Below are positions 42,469 through 49,529 of a stretch of DNA of 56,711 nt, piece after piece. A program made the position numbers and the translations under genes. How positions within the stretch are numbered: position 1 is the first letter of the stretch; the number at the start of each line of letters is the position of its first letter. The stretch covers positions 1-56,711 of the IMG/VR virus record IMGVR_UViG_3300024259_000040; one strand, written 5' to 3'. The DNA is from a virus. The notes beneath the pieces were generated by a model, which ran no database searches, was not told where the DNA came from, and saw only the letters and a program-made list of their open reading frames with translations.

Positions 42469-42510
42469 AGAGCGGGCCGCCCGAACCGTGGCGGCCCGCT
42501 CTCTCTTTTT
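42469..42510 (+). terminator. Strong intrinsic terminator
   Basis: AGAGCGGGCCGCC (42469-42481) and GGCGGCCCGCTCT (42490-42502) form a perfect 13-bp stem with an 8-base loop, followed by a T-rich tail and preceded by five A, so it could work in both directions. A smaller hairpin AGGTCG-ATTAG-CGACCT precedes it at 42429-42445. It closes the head/ejection operon. Confidence 0.88.
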
Positions 42511-42525
42511 CTGGAGCTGCAGACC

Positions 42526-43131
42526 ATGAGATACCCGCAGACACTTACACTCGCCGCCCTGGTCGCCCTCGTCGGCTGTGGCCCTAACCTCCAATCGTTC
42601 CAGCAGGGTTTCGATAGCCTGGCGGCTACGTCGGAGGCGTTGACGACCGCCACGGCCACCGCCATTGATGTCGCTGCCGCTACCGAGGAGGCGGTCGCCC
42701 TACAGACGGCCCAGGCGCACGCCAGCGCCAACCGTATCCTCTCACAGGTCGAGCGCACGGACCGGGCGACCCGCCGGGCGCTGCGCGCCGCCGCACAGAA
42801 AGCGCCGACCAAGATCGTCAAGGCATTGCCGACCGATCTGGCGCCGGTGACGACGGAGATACGGCGTGTGCTGACCCATCAGAAGGACGCGCTGGGGCAA
42901 CTGGACAAGCAGCTCAAGGTATATCGCTCGGAGACGACCCGCCGCCTGGCCGATGTGACGGAAAAGCTCCGGCTGGCCAACGAGTTGATACAAACGGTCA
43001 ACGCTGGCCTACAGGGACGGTCGCCGCTGGAGGAGGGCGCGCCGGCCGGTATCGCTGGTATCGTCAGTCTCATCCTCGGTTTCGTTCTGCGCGGCTTCTA
43101 TTCTAAAAAGATGGAGGAATTATCCGCATGA
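42526..43131 (+). CDS. Unimolecular spanin-like lipoprotein
   Basis: A 201-residue protein with a lipobox (ALVGC, Cys18) for outer-membrane lipidation, a long helical, coiled-coil-like middle (residues 30-165) and a C-terminal membrane segment (GIAGIVSLILGFVLRGFY, about 174-191) with a charged tail. This is the u-spanin layout of T1 gp11: one protein tied to both membranes that fuses them at the last step of lysis. It implies a Gram-negative host. The next gene, a multi-pass membrane protein, overlaps by 4 bases. Confidence 0.72.
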   Translation: MRYPQTLTLAALVALVGCGPNLQSFQQGFDSLAATSEALTTATATAIDVAAATEEAVALQTAQAHASANRILSQVERTDRATRRALRAAAQKAPTKIVKALPTDLAPVTTEIRRVLTHQKDALGQLDKQLKVYRSETTRRLADVTEKLRLANELIQTVNAGLQGRSPLEEGAPAGIAGIVSLILGFVLRGFYSKKMEELSA

Positions 43132-43538
43132 TCGACATGGCTAACCTACTCATCGTCCTGACCAAGCTGGCGTTCGTCGCGACGGTCCTGACCGTCGCTC
43201 TGGAGCAGATCTTCGACACGCGCTTTTACCAGAAGTGGCTCGGCAAGGGTATTGACGGCACGCCGTCGCGCTTCTTTCAGGTGTTCGAGCTGCGTCCCTG
43301 GATCTCCAGCGCTGTCGGTGTCTTTCTGGCCTGGAAGCTGCAACTGGCCGCTATCGCCGAAGGCACGTCGGCCGCGTACATACCGATCCCCGACGGCCTG
43401 GAGTCTGTCCCTGATGTGCTGGCGATCGACTTCATCCTGACGGGTCTGATCATCGGCGGTGGCACCAAGGCGGTCAAGAAGGTCGCCAAGCAGTTCGCCG
43501 CCACCAAGAAAGACCTGACCGGCACGCTCACTCAATAA
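43128..43538 (+). CDS. Membrane protein, holin candidate
   Basis: A 136-residue protein coupled to the spanin-like gene. Hydrophobic segments at about 7-25 (IVLTKLAFVATVLTVALEQ), 60-80 (PWISSAVGVFLAWKLQLAAI) and 100-116 (IDFILTGLIIGGGT), and a basic, Lys-rich C-terminus (KKVAKQFAATKKD). Three segments plus a charged tail fit a class I-like holin, and the neighbour is a lysis gene. Not a clear match to a named holin family. Confidence 0.55.
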   Translation: MIDMANLLIVLTKLAFVATVLTVALEQIFDTRFYQKWLGKGIDGTPSRFFQVFELRPWISSAVGVFLAWKLQLAAIAEGTSAAYIPIPDGLESVPDVLAIDFILTGLIIGGGTKAVKKVAKQFAATKKDLTGTLTQ

Positions 43539-43590
43539 ACAACCCCTGCGGACGCCCGACCGCTCTCTCGTCTGTGAGGATTCTTTAGCT

Positions 43591-46356
43591 ATGCTGCGCT
43601 TACTCCTTCCTATCGTCGCTCTCTTGGCGCTCACGTCGGACGCCCTGGCCCTGTCGCAGCTCTCTGCGCGTAAGGTCTATGGCCGTGAGATCTTCACCTC
43701 GGCCGACAAGAACGCCGATGAGACGTACACCTTCGACGCTATCAACGAGGTGCGCGCCTTCTTTCCCGGCACCGACTCGCTGAAGATCACCCGCGTCGTA
43801 ACGGATACGCTGCACGCGCGCACGGCCAGCAATCTGACGGTCATATCGCGGGACACTCTACGCGCGACGAACACGCATTTCACGGCGATACGGGGCGACT
43901 CGCTCAAGGGCGACATAGGGTCGAACACCTCACCGACGCTCGACACACTGCGCGTAACCAACCTCCACACGATCTTCTCCTCGGGCAGTAGCTGGTCCAC
44001 GCGCCTCGACTCGCTCGACTACCTGCACGCCGACTCGATAGCCGTCGATAGCCTGACGGTCGCCAACAAAGCGGAATTCCTCGGGGCGATGGATGTGGCG
44101 GGGGCGCTGACGGCGACGGGCCTCATCACGGCGAACGGTGGCTTTACCTCTGCTATCGGCGCCACCTTCTCGGGAGGCCTAACGGCGCAAACGCTCTCTT
44201 CGGACGCTACGACCGAGACGACCAGCGGCACTACCGGTGCTATCCATACAGACGGTGGCCTGGGCGTCGCCAAGGATATTTATTTGGGTGACGATCTGCT
44301 GATAGCGACAGGGGGGGTGCTTAATTGGAACGCCGATAATGTGACCCTTACGCATTCTGATAAGAAATTGACGATGCTGACGGCAGGGGAGACAAATTTC
44401 GTCATCCAGAGTGCTGAATCGGAAGATGCGCTAGTCGAGTTTCGGGGCGATGGAACAGGCACCGAGTACTCCATTGGGCGCGTGGATGGCGGTGACGAGG
44501 ATAAGTTTTGCATCGGTGTTGCGGGTGGGACCAACTACATCTGGATGGACTCGTCGGGGAACCTTGGGGTGAAGAACTCGTCCCCTGGTGCAGCATTGGA
44601 CGTTACGGGAGCAGCGTTGATCTCTTCGACGCTCGGCGTCACGGGCGTTGCTACCTTCACGACGACCATCTCTGCGGCAACCGGATCGACCATTGGGGAT
44701 CTGACACTGGCGAACGGATCTATAACGTCGTCCGGTGCGGCGATTGATTTCGGGGCGGAGAACCTCTCGACGACCGGCACCCTGGGCGCAGGGGCGACCA
44801 CCGTTACCGACCTAACGTCCACCGGCAACACGACCATCGGCAACGCGACGGGAGACGCGCTGACGTTCCATCCGAGCGCATGGACGCTGACGAATGCGGT
44901 GACGATCACAGGGACATGGACAGACCTTGGTATAGTCACGACAGCGGATATCAATGGCGGGACGCTGGATGGCGTGACGATTGGTGGCGCGACTCCCGCA
45001 GCGGCGACGGTGACGACGCTGAACACCACGGGTGCAGTCGTCCACAACGAAGCGGGTGCGGATCTGGATTTTCGCGTAGCGGCAACGGGCGCAACCAATG
45101 CGCTGTTTGTGCAAGGTAGCGACGGCGCCGTCGGCATCGGCACGGCGAGTCCCTCTGCGCGGCTGCACGTTATAGGCGTTGATGCGGTTACTGCCATTTT
45201 TGGAACGGCTGTTTCTGAAGCACTGGAGGTATGGCCGGGGTCCAGTAATGCGGGACCAGCGTTGATGTATGATGATGCCTCCGCCATACGCTTCGGGACG
45301 CACTCAGCTTTTGGATCGGCTGGCTGGAGCGAGAAGATGCGCCTCGACGCAAGCGGCAATCTAGGCCTGGGGGTTACGCCGGAAGCGGCACCTTACGCAC
45401 CGTTTACAGGGTTACACGTTGGCGGCACCTCTTATATCGCCAGTGAGACAACGGCTGCTGCTGGGGCGCAGTTATGGTTAGGGCAGAATGTCACCAGCGA
45501 TACCGACGGTAATAGCGAGTACGTTGTCAATGACGAAGCAAGTCTTATCCAGATGAAAGATGGTCAAATCTTAGCTTTTACTGCTGCTGCATCCACGGGC
45601 GACATCGCCTGGGGAACGGCGAAGCTGACGATTGACAATGCTGGACAATTAGACTCACGGGGCGATGTTGCAGCGGGTTATCAGGCGTTCTTTTTTAACG
45701 ATGGCAATAACGCTAATCGTTATGGGATTGAAGTTCAAGCTGGTGCGGATGACGCATCTGGTGATACTTATTACTTGAATTGTAAAGATGGTGACGGCGG
45801 TTCTGTAGGTTACATCTGGAACACCAGCACCACTTTCCAACTCGTAGATGCGTCGGATAGGCGTATCAAAGATTCCATCGTAGACACTGAGCTTGAGGGA
45901 ATCGAAACGATCAAGAAGCTCAAGGTGCGAGACTTCAACAAGTTCGGCCATCCGGTCAAAGCTGGTTTTGTTGCACAGGAAGTAGCACAGGTTTTCCCGA
46001 AAGCGGCGGCAGGCGATTCGACCGCGACGCGCATGGTCATCACGCCAGATACCACCGACATGCGGCCTATCATCACGCAGCGTCTGAAGGAAGAGATTAC
46101 CGAATACATCCTTGGCGACTCCACTGTCGTAAGTGATACCATGGTCGTCGCCATCCCTGATACGACCTACGAGGCGCGGCAGGATACGACCATTGAACCG
46201 GTGATGATGGGCGTCGCCTACTCGGCGTTCGTGCCGCTGAATGTCAAGGCGATTCAGGAACAACAAGAGATCATCGAATATCAGAATCAGCGCATCGCCA
46301 ACTTAGAGGCGACGGTGGCCGACCTGGTCAAGCGCGTAACTAAATTGGAGAAATGA
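43591..46356 (+). CDS. Tail fibre/spike with S74 chaperone and signal peptide
   Basis: A 921-residue receptor-binding protein. The long middle is a Gly/Thr-rich beta-repeat (including TTSGTTGAIHTDGGLGVAKD, a common tail phrase). The end is an intramolecular chaperone of the peptidase S74 family: SDRRIK at 755-760 with catalytic Ser755 and Lys760, and VRDFNKFGHPVKAGFVAQEV after it; self-cleavage would release about 167 residues. A C-terminal coiled coil closes the protein. Unusually, residues 1-20 form a Sec signal peptide (cleavage after ALA). The 44280-44600 and 45440-45860 stretches are AT-richer, suggesting mosaic exchange. Confidence 0.85.
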   Translation: MLRLLLPIVALLALTSDALALSQLSARKVYGREIFTSADKNADETYTFDAINEVRAFFPGTDSLKITRVVTDTLHARTASNLTVISRDTLRATNTHFTAIRGDSLKGDIGSNTSPTLDTLRVTNLHTIFSSGSSWSTRLDSLDYLHADSIAVDSLTVANKAEFLGAMDVAGALTATGLITANGGFTSAIGATFSGGLTAQTLSSDATTETTSGTTGAIHTDGGLGVAKDIYLGDDLLIATGGVLNWNADNVTLTHSDKKLTMLTAGETNFVIQSAESEDALVEFRGDGTGTEYSIGRVDGGDEDKFCIGVAGGTNYIWMDSSGNLGVKNSSPGAALDVTGAALISSTLGVTGVATFTTTISAATGSTIGDLTLANGSITSSGAAIDFGAENLSTTGTLGAGATTVTDLTSTGNTTIGNATGDALTFHPSAWTLTNAVTITGTWTDLGIVTTADINGGTLDGVTIGGATPAAATVTTLNTTGAVVHNEAGADLDFRVAATGATNALFVQGSDGAVGIGTASPSARLHVIGVDAVTAIFGTAVSEALEVWPGSSNAGPALMYDDASAIRFGTHSAFGSAGWSEKMRLDASGNLGLGVTPEAAPYAPFTGLHVGGTSYIASETTAAAGAQLWLGQNVTSDTDGNSEYVVNDEASLIQMKDGQILAFTAAASTGDIAWGTAKLTIDNAGQLDSRGDVAAGYQAFFFNDGNNANRYGIEVQAGADDASGDTYYLNCKDGDGGSVGYIWNTSTTFQLVDASDRRIKDSIVDTELEGIETIKKLKVRDFNKFGHPVKAGFVAQEVAQVFPKAAAGDSTATRMVITPDTTDMRPIITQRLKEEITEYILGDSTVVSDTMVVAIPDTTYEARQDTTIEPVMMGVAYSAFVPLNVKAIQEQQEIIEYQNQRIANLEATVADLVKRVTKLEK

Positions 46357-46359
46357 CCT

Positions 46360-46587
46360 ATGCCCGACACAGTATTCAACGACCATCTCGTCAAGCCCCT
46401 CGTCCGTTTCGTCTACGCCCTGGCCGCTGTAGCGGTCGTCTACGGCTGTTGCCTCGCTCACACGCAATATATCGTCCACCAGAACAACCTGGGCGAGGCG
46501 GCGCAGTTACGGGCGCAGAACCAGCAGATGGCGGCGTGGATACAGAACGCCCAAGCGCAGGCCAAGCAGCGAGCAACTGCGCCATGA
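46360..46587 (+). CDS. 75-aa membrane-anchored helical protein
   Basis: ATG shortly after the fibre stop. One hydrophobic segment (FVYALAAVAVVYGCCLA, residues 18-34) and a Gln/Ala-rich helix (RAQNQQMAAWIQNAQAQAK). Layout resembles small Rz- or holin-accessory proteins, but nothing firm. Overlaps the next start as ATGA. Confidence 0.5.
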   Translation: MPDTVFNDHLVKPLVRFVYALAAVAVVYGCCLAHTQYIVHQNNLGEAAQLRAQNQQMAAWIQNAQAQAKQRATAP

Positions 46588-46925
46588 CACAGGAAACGAC
46601 GGATCGCGATCTACTCATCCGCATAGATGAGCGCGTCAACATGATGCAGCCGCAAGTCAGTCTGATTGCCGGTATGCAAGGCGTTGTATCCGCCAACGCC
46701 CAGGCCATCGAGCGCATTGACGGTACTTTGAAGCGCCATAATATGAACGGTGCGACCCCCAAGCGTGCCGCTCTCCTGCTGGCATGGATGCCCATCGTCA
46801 AGCAGATCGTCCATTTTGTCATGTTCTTCATTGTGGCCACCGCCGTCACGGCCGGCTACCTCAACCTCGATGTTCTTGGCAGATTATGGAGCATGGCTAC
46901 CACGGGGCAGCTGGGCGCGCAATGA
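46584..46925 (+). CDS. Membrane protein, XhlA/holin-accessory-like
   Basis: A 113-residue protein starting in an ATGA overlap. TDRDLLIRIDERVNMM is the common start of phage proteins of the hemolysin XhlA/holin-accessory type, followed by a coiled-coil and one membrane segment (IVHFVMFFIVATAVTAGYL) near the C-terminus. It may help lysis or anchor a virion component. Overlaps the next small gene. Confidence 0.6.
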   Translation: MTQETTDRDLLIRIDERVNMMQPQVSLIAGMQGVVSANAQAIERIDGTLKRHNMNGATPKRAALLLAWMPIVKQIVHFVMFFIVATAVTAGYLNLDVLGRLWSMATTGQLGAQ

Positions 46926-46984
46926 AACCAATCAGTATAATACTCGCCTGTTTCGCCTTTGTCGCCTGTTACGAAGAGCAATGA
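46922..46984 (+). CDS. Tiny 20-aa lipoprotein
   Basis: Full product: MKPISIILACFAFVACYEEQ. A basic start, hydrophobic core and lipobox-like FVAC at the end, leaving a mature lipopeptide of only five residues. It starts in the ATGA of the previous gene and overlaps the next by 4 bases, so translation is coupled on both sides. Its form recalls bacteriocin-release or entericidin-like lipopeptides. Confidence 0.5.
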   Translation: MKPISIILACFAFVACYEEQ

Positions 46985-47193
46985 TACGCGACATGGACAC
47001 GGCCCCGCGCGACGGGACGCCCCTTCTCGGGTGGATTCCCGACCATCGCGGCGCGTGCATCGGCTGGGTGACGATCTCCTGGCAACGCTTTAGCTGCACA
47101 GGCGATAAGTGGTGCGCCTATCCTGATGGACTCCCCGTTAAACCGACCGCATGGATGCCCCTTCCTGATGTACACCCAATACAGGAGGACTGA
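46981..47193 (+). CDS. DUF551-like protein, 70 aa
   Basis: Starts in an ATGA overlap. DTAPRDGTPLLGW at the N-terminus and AWMPLP at the C-terminus are the signature phrases of DUF551-type phage proteins; function unknown. Ends 2 bases before the next start. Confidence 0.7.
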   Translation: MIRDMDTAPRDGTPLLGWIPDHRGACIGWVTISWQRFSCTGDKWCAYPDGLPVKPTAWMPLPDVHPIQED

Positions 47194-47195
47194 TT

Positions 47196-48587
47196 TTGAC
47201 GCTATCCGATCTATCACCGCGACGCCGGCAGGTCCACGATCTTTGGTGGCAGCTATTGTGGACACAGGGCAACCCCTCGACGCAACGCATCGCCGACGAC
47301 CTGGAGATCTCTGTTCCCTCCGTCTCTGCCGCACTGCGCGATCTGCGGCACATGGGGGTCGTCCCCGAGCGACCAACGGGCAGTTACCTTGTGCCAGCGA
47401 GCTGGCTGCTGGAAAAGTTCTGCGACGATTATCCGATGGCGGTCGAGCTACGCGAGGGAGGGATGGAACCGTCGCAGGGCAGCAAAAGTAAGGGGGAGGG
47501 GGAGGCGAAGACCGAGAATGAAGAGGATGACTTCTTTCCGGTAAGGCTATCAGCCAAAGATGTGGGATACCCTGGCGCAGCGGACGAGGACAAGGACGCT
47601 CTGATCGCGGATCTACGCGAGGAGATAGACAGCCTGAAGAGGCTGCTCGAATGGACGACCCACACGCCATCTACCGACCTCCAGGGCGGAACATTCTCGT
47701 TGGCTTGCTCCGATCTGCACTACACCAACCAGGGGCATTTGCTCCATACGGCCATCAACCTGGAGGAGAAGCTGCTGGAGATGCTGGACCGCTTCCAGCC
47801 GAGGCGCTTCCAGGGGATCGTCAACGGTGATGTGATTCAAGGACGCGGCATCTTCCGCAACCAGCACCTGGATAACCTGCTGGCGAAGACCGAGGACCAG
47901 ATCAAAGCGGCCGTCTATCGTTTTTGGGAATTGGATCAGCGGATTGCCGAGAAATTCCCGAAAATGGATCGCGAATGGTGCCTGACGCAAGGTAATCACG
48001 ACTACTCAAAGGGGGAGAGTACGTGCCTACCATTCACATGGGGCTGCAAGCAGTTCGGTGTCCCCATGTCGTTCGTCGGCTACGAGCATATCATCAACCT
48101 GGCCGATGAGGGTACGCACAACGCTTTGGCGCTTCACGGTTATGGAAACAGCGCATTCTCATCCAGCTCGAACAAGCTCATCTTCGAGACGCTGAAGCGC
48201 ATCGTCGGCTATACCAACAAAGGGTATGCGGGGGAGAAGGCGATACGGCGCGTGATTCACAGCCATACGCACTGGCTTAACGTCAACGTGCAGCACGCCG
48301 AGGGGTTATCTATTGATGTGACGGGGGGACTGCATCGCAACGATAGGGCCAACCTGGGATTGAACAACCGCCCCTGTGGATGGATAGGATACGTCTCGCC
48401 GCCCAAGAGCGACGAGATCATCGAGCCGATCGAGATCACGCCGTCGCGGCGTATCCATCGGGCCGAGATAGACGATCCCGACCTGACGGAGAAGAACCGG
48501 GAGGACGCCGTCCGTTGTATCCGCGCGTTCCGCGAGAGGGCGTTGGAGTTGGGCCTCATCAAGGAGACGACCGGGGAGGCCGCATGA
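47196..48587 (+). CDS. Winged-helix/calcineurin-like phosphoesterase fusion
   Basis: A 463-residue protein starting at TTG with AGGAGGAC upstream. Residues 1-70 form a winged helix (STQRIADDLEISVPSVSAAL). After an acidic linker and short coiled coil comes a complete two-metal phosphoesterase: SDLHY (Asp173, His175), VNGDVIQGRG, QGNHDY (Asn267, His268), ALHGYG and HSHTHW (His357, His359). All five metal motifs are intact. Related phage proteins include Mre11/SbcD-like nucleases, so a DNA-binding nuclease is one option, a phosphatase another. It is the last large gene before the lysogeny region. Confidence 0.8.
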   Translation: MTLSDLSPRRRQVHDLWWQLLWTQGNPSTQRIADDLEISVPSVSAALRDLRHMGVVPERPTGSYLVPASWLLEKFCDDYPMAVELREGGMEPSQGSKSKGEGEAKTENEEDDFFPVRLSAKDVGYPGAADEDKDALIADLREEIDSLKRLLEWTTHTPSTDLQGGTFSLACSDLHYTNQGHLLHTAINLEEKLLEMLDRFQPRRFQGIVNGDVIQGRGIFRNQHLDNLLAKTEDQIKAAVYRFWELDQRIAEKFPKMDREWCLTQGNHDYSKGESTCLPFTWGCKQFGVPMSFVGYEHIINLADEGTHNALALHGYGNSAFSSSSNKLIFETLKRIVGYTNKGYAGEKAIRRVIHSHTHWLNVNVQHAEGLSIDVTGGLHRNDRANLGLNNRPCGWIGYVSPPKSDEIIEPIEITPSRRIHRAEIDDPDLTEKNREDAVRCIRAFRERALELGLIKETTGEAA

Positions 48588-48823
48588 AAGACCCGATACT
48601 CTACGTCGAATGGGAGGATGCCCGGGGCGTTCATCAGGAATGGACTGACCTGGAGGAGTTGAAGGCGCAGGACACCTGTCGATGTCATTCTGTTGGGAGG
48701 CTCCTCCGCGAGAACAAGAAGGAGATCGTCCTGGTGCCTCACTGGTATGACGACCCGGCCAGCGGCTGCGGCGAGATGGCCATCCCCAAGGGTGCCATCA
48801 AGAAGCGCAAGAAATTGCGCTGA
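48584..48823 (+). CDS. Hypothetical 79-aa protein
   Basis: Starts in an ATGA overlap with the phosphoesterase. Small beta-rich protein with LYVEWEDARGVHQEW and the phrase RCHSVGRLLRENKKEIVLVP, reminiscent of conserved phage proteins of unknown role. Basic Lys-rich end. Confidence 0.6.
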   Translation: MKDPILYVEWEDARGVHQEWTDLEELKAQDTCRCHSVGRLLRENKKEIVLVPHWYDDPASGCGEMAIPKGAIKKRKKLR

Positions 48824-48851
48824 GTATGTCCACGTTTTTGGGACGTACTGT

Positions 48852-48862
48852 GTGATAATCAC
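48852..48862. promoter_or_regulatory. Palindrome GTGATAATCAC
   Basis: An 11-base perfect palindrome that contains a -10-like GATAAT with TGT before it, in the gap ahead of the gene at 48890. Its GTGA/TCAC half-sites resemble those of GTGAATTTGTTCAC at the repressor. Could be an operator or promoter; weak evidence. Confidence 0.3.
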
Positions 48863-48889
48863 CACGGTTCTTAGCTCTAACGGACTATT

Positions 48890-49153
48890 ATGGCCACGCT
48901 CATCACCATAGCTATCAGCGATGTCGCCAACGGCACCAAGGTCGCCCTGCAAGAAGACGGCGGTGAGCGGGTTGAGTATGTCGTCCAGGCGAGCGACGAT
49001 GAGCGGCGCGCCGTCGAAGCGTGGCGGGAGGCTTTGCAGACGATCTACGAGCAGCACGGGCCTGGCAGCGGTCGCTACGCGGCGGCGCGGCTCTGGCTGA
49101 CGGTCGCACCGGGCGACAAGCACGTGGGCTTCGAGGACACGCTGTATCAGTAG
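48890..49153 (+). CDS. Hypothetical 87-aa protein
   Basis: ATG 48890 without a clear ribosome site. The N-terminus has MATLITIAISDVANGTKVAL, then an acidic helix (ASDDERRAVEAWREAL). No family recognised. Stands alone between the phosphoesterase operon and the integrase region. Confidence 0.5.
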   Translation: MATLITIAISDVANGTKVALQEDGGERVEYVVQASDDERRAVEAWREALQTIYEQHGPGSGRYAAARLWLTVAPGDKHVGFEDTLYQ

Positions 49154-49154
49154 T

Positions 49155-49185
49155 TTGACTTTCCCGCTGTAAACCCCTATATAAT
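49155..49185 (+). promoter_or_regulatory. Strong sigma70-type promoter
   Basis: TTGACT (49155-49160), 17-base spacer, TATATA (49178-49183), with TATAAT overlapping at 49180-49185. It is the best promoter seen in the window. Transcription would start near 49190, just before a set of hairpins and no good coding start. Confidence 0.7.
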
Positions 49186-49191
49186 GGTATA

Positions 49192-49437
49192 GATGCGCGC
49201 CGTTTAAATGGCGCGCCCATCGGCGGTCCTCGTGCGGCGTTTCGTGCGACGGTCGCCGTAAGTCGTTGACGGCGCTGGGCGGTCAGTCGCCTCGACATAC
49301 CGATTGAATCCGCCACCTGGCTGATCACCCCTTTGTAGCGCCGCAGCGCATCGCACAGGAAGCGCCGTTGCTTCTCTCCCAACGACTTACGACGATTACC
49401 GACGTTCGGCGCGACGACGATTCTGCGCGCCGTTTTT
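49192..49437 (+). ncRNA. Candidate structured non-coding RNA
   Basis: Between the promoter at 49155 and a terminator at 49437 lie, in order: hairpin GCGCGCC/GGCGCGC (49195-49201 with 49210-49216); a long-range 12-bp perfect pairing CGTAAGTCGTTG (49257-49268) with CAACGACTTACG (49380-49391), continued inside by ACGGCGCT (49269-49276) with AGCGCCGT (49361-49368); and the terminator stem. The order of elements predicts a transcript of about 245 nt. I see no convincing + strand gene in it. Role unknown; the site beside the integrase gene suggests lysogeny control. Confidence 0.5.
49407..49437 (+). terminator. Intrinsic terminator before the integrase leader
   Basis: CGGCGCG (49407-49413) pairs with CGCGCCG (49426-49432) around a 12-base loop and is followed by TTTTT. 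It would end the candidate ncRNA. Confidence 0.6.
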
Positions 49438-49454
49438 CAGGCGCCAATCGTGCC

Positions 49455-49511
49455 GTAGCACACTCTGTAGCACAGTCGATATAATACAAAGTGTGCTATA
49501 AAGCGTGCTAC
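49455..49511. promoter_or_regulatory. 57-bp dyad of four GTAGCAC sites over integrase promoter
   Basis: GTAGCAC at 49455 and 49467, then inverted copies GTGCTAT at 49493 and GTGCTAC at 49505; spacing is 12 bp on both sides and the symmetry centre (49483) falls on a TATAAT (49480-49485). This suits a regulator or integrase binding as a tetramer or pair of dimers and shutting the integrase promoter. It may also be part of attP. Confidence 0.6.
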
Positions 49512-49529
49512 AAAAAAACGAGGTGGGAG

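Noticed and set aside
48915-49382. Minus-strand 155-codon frame with a Fis-like N-terminus
   Set aside because: Only a TTG start, its second half is antisense to the gene at 48890, and its first half lies in the hairpin-rich candidate ncRNA. The helix-turn-helix look (ISQVADSIGMSRR) keeps it as an alternative, but I did not call it.
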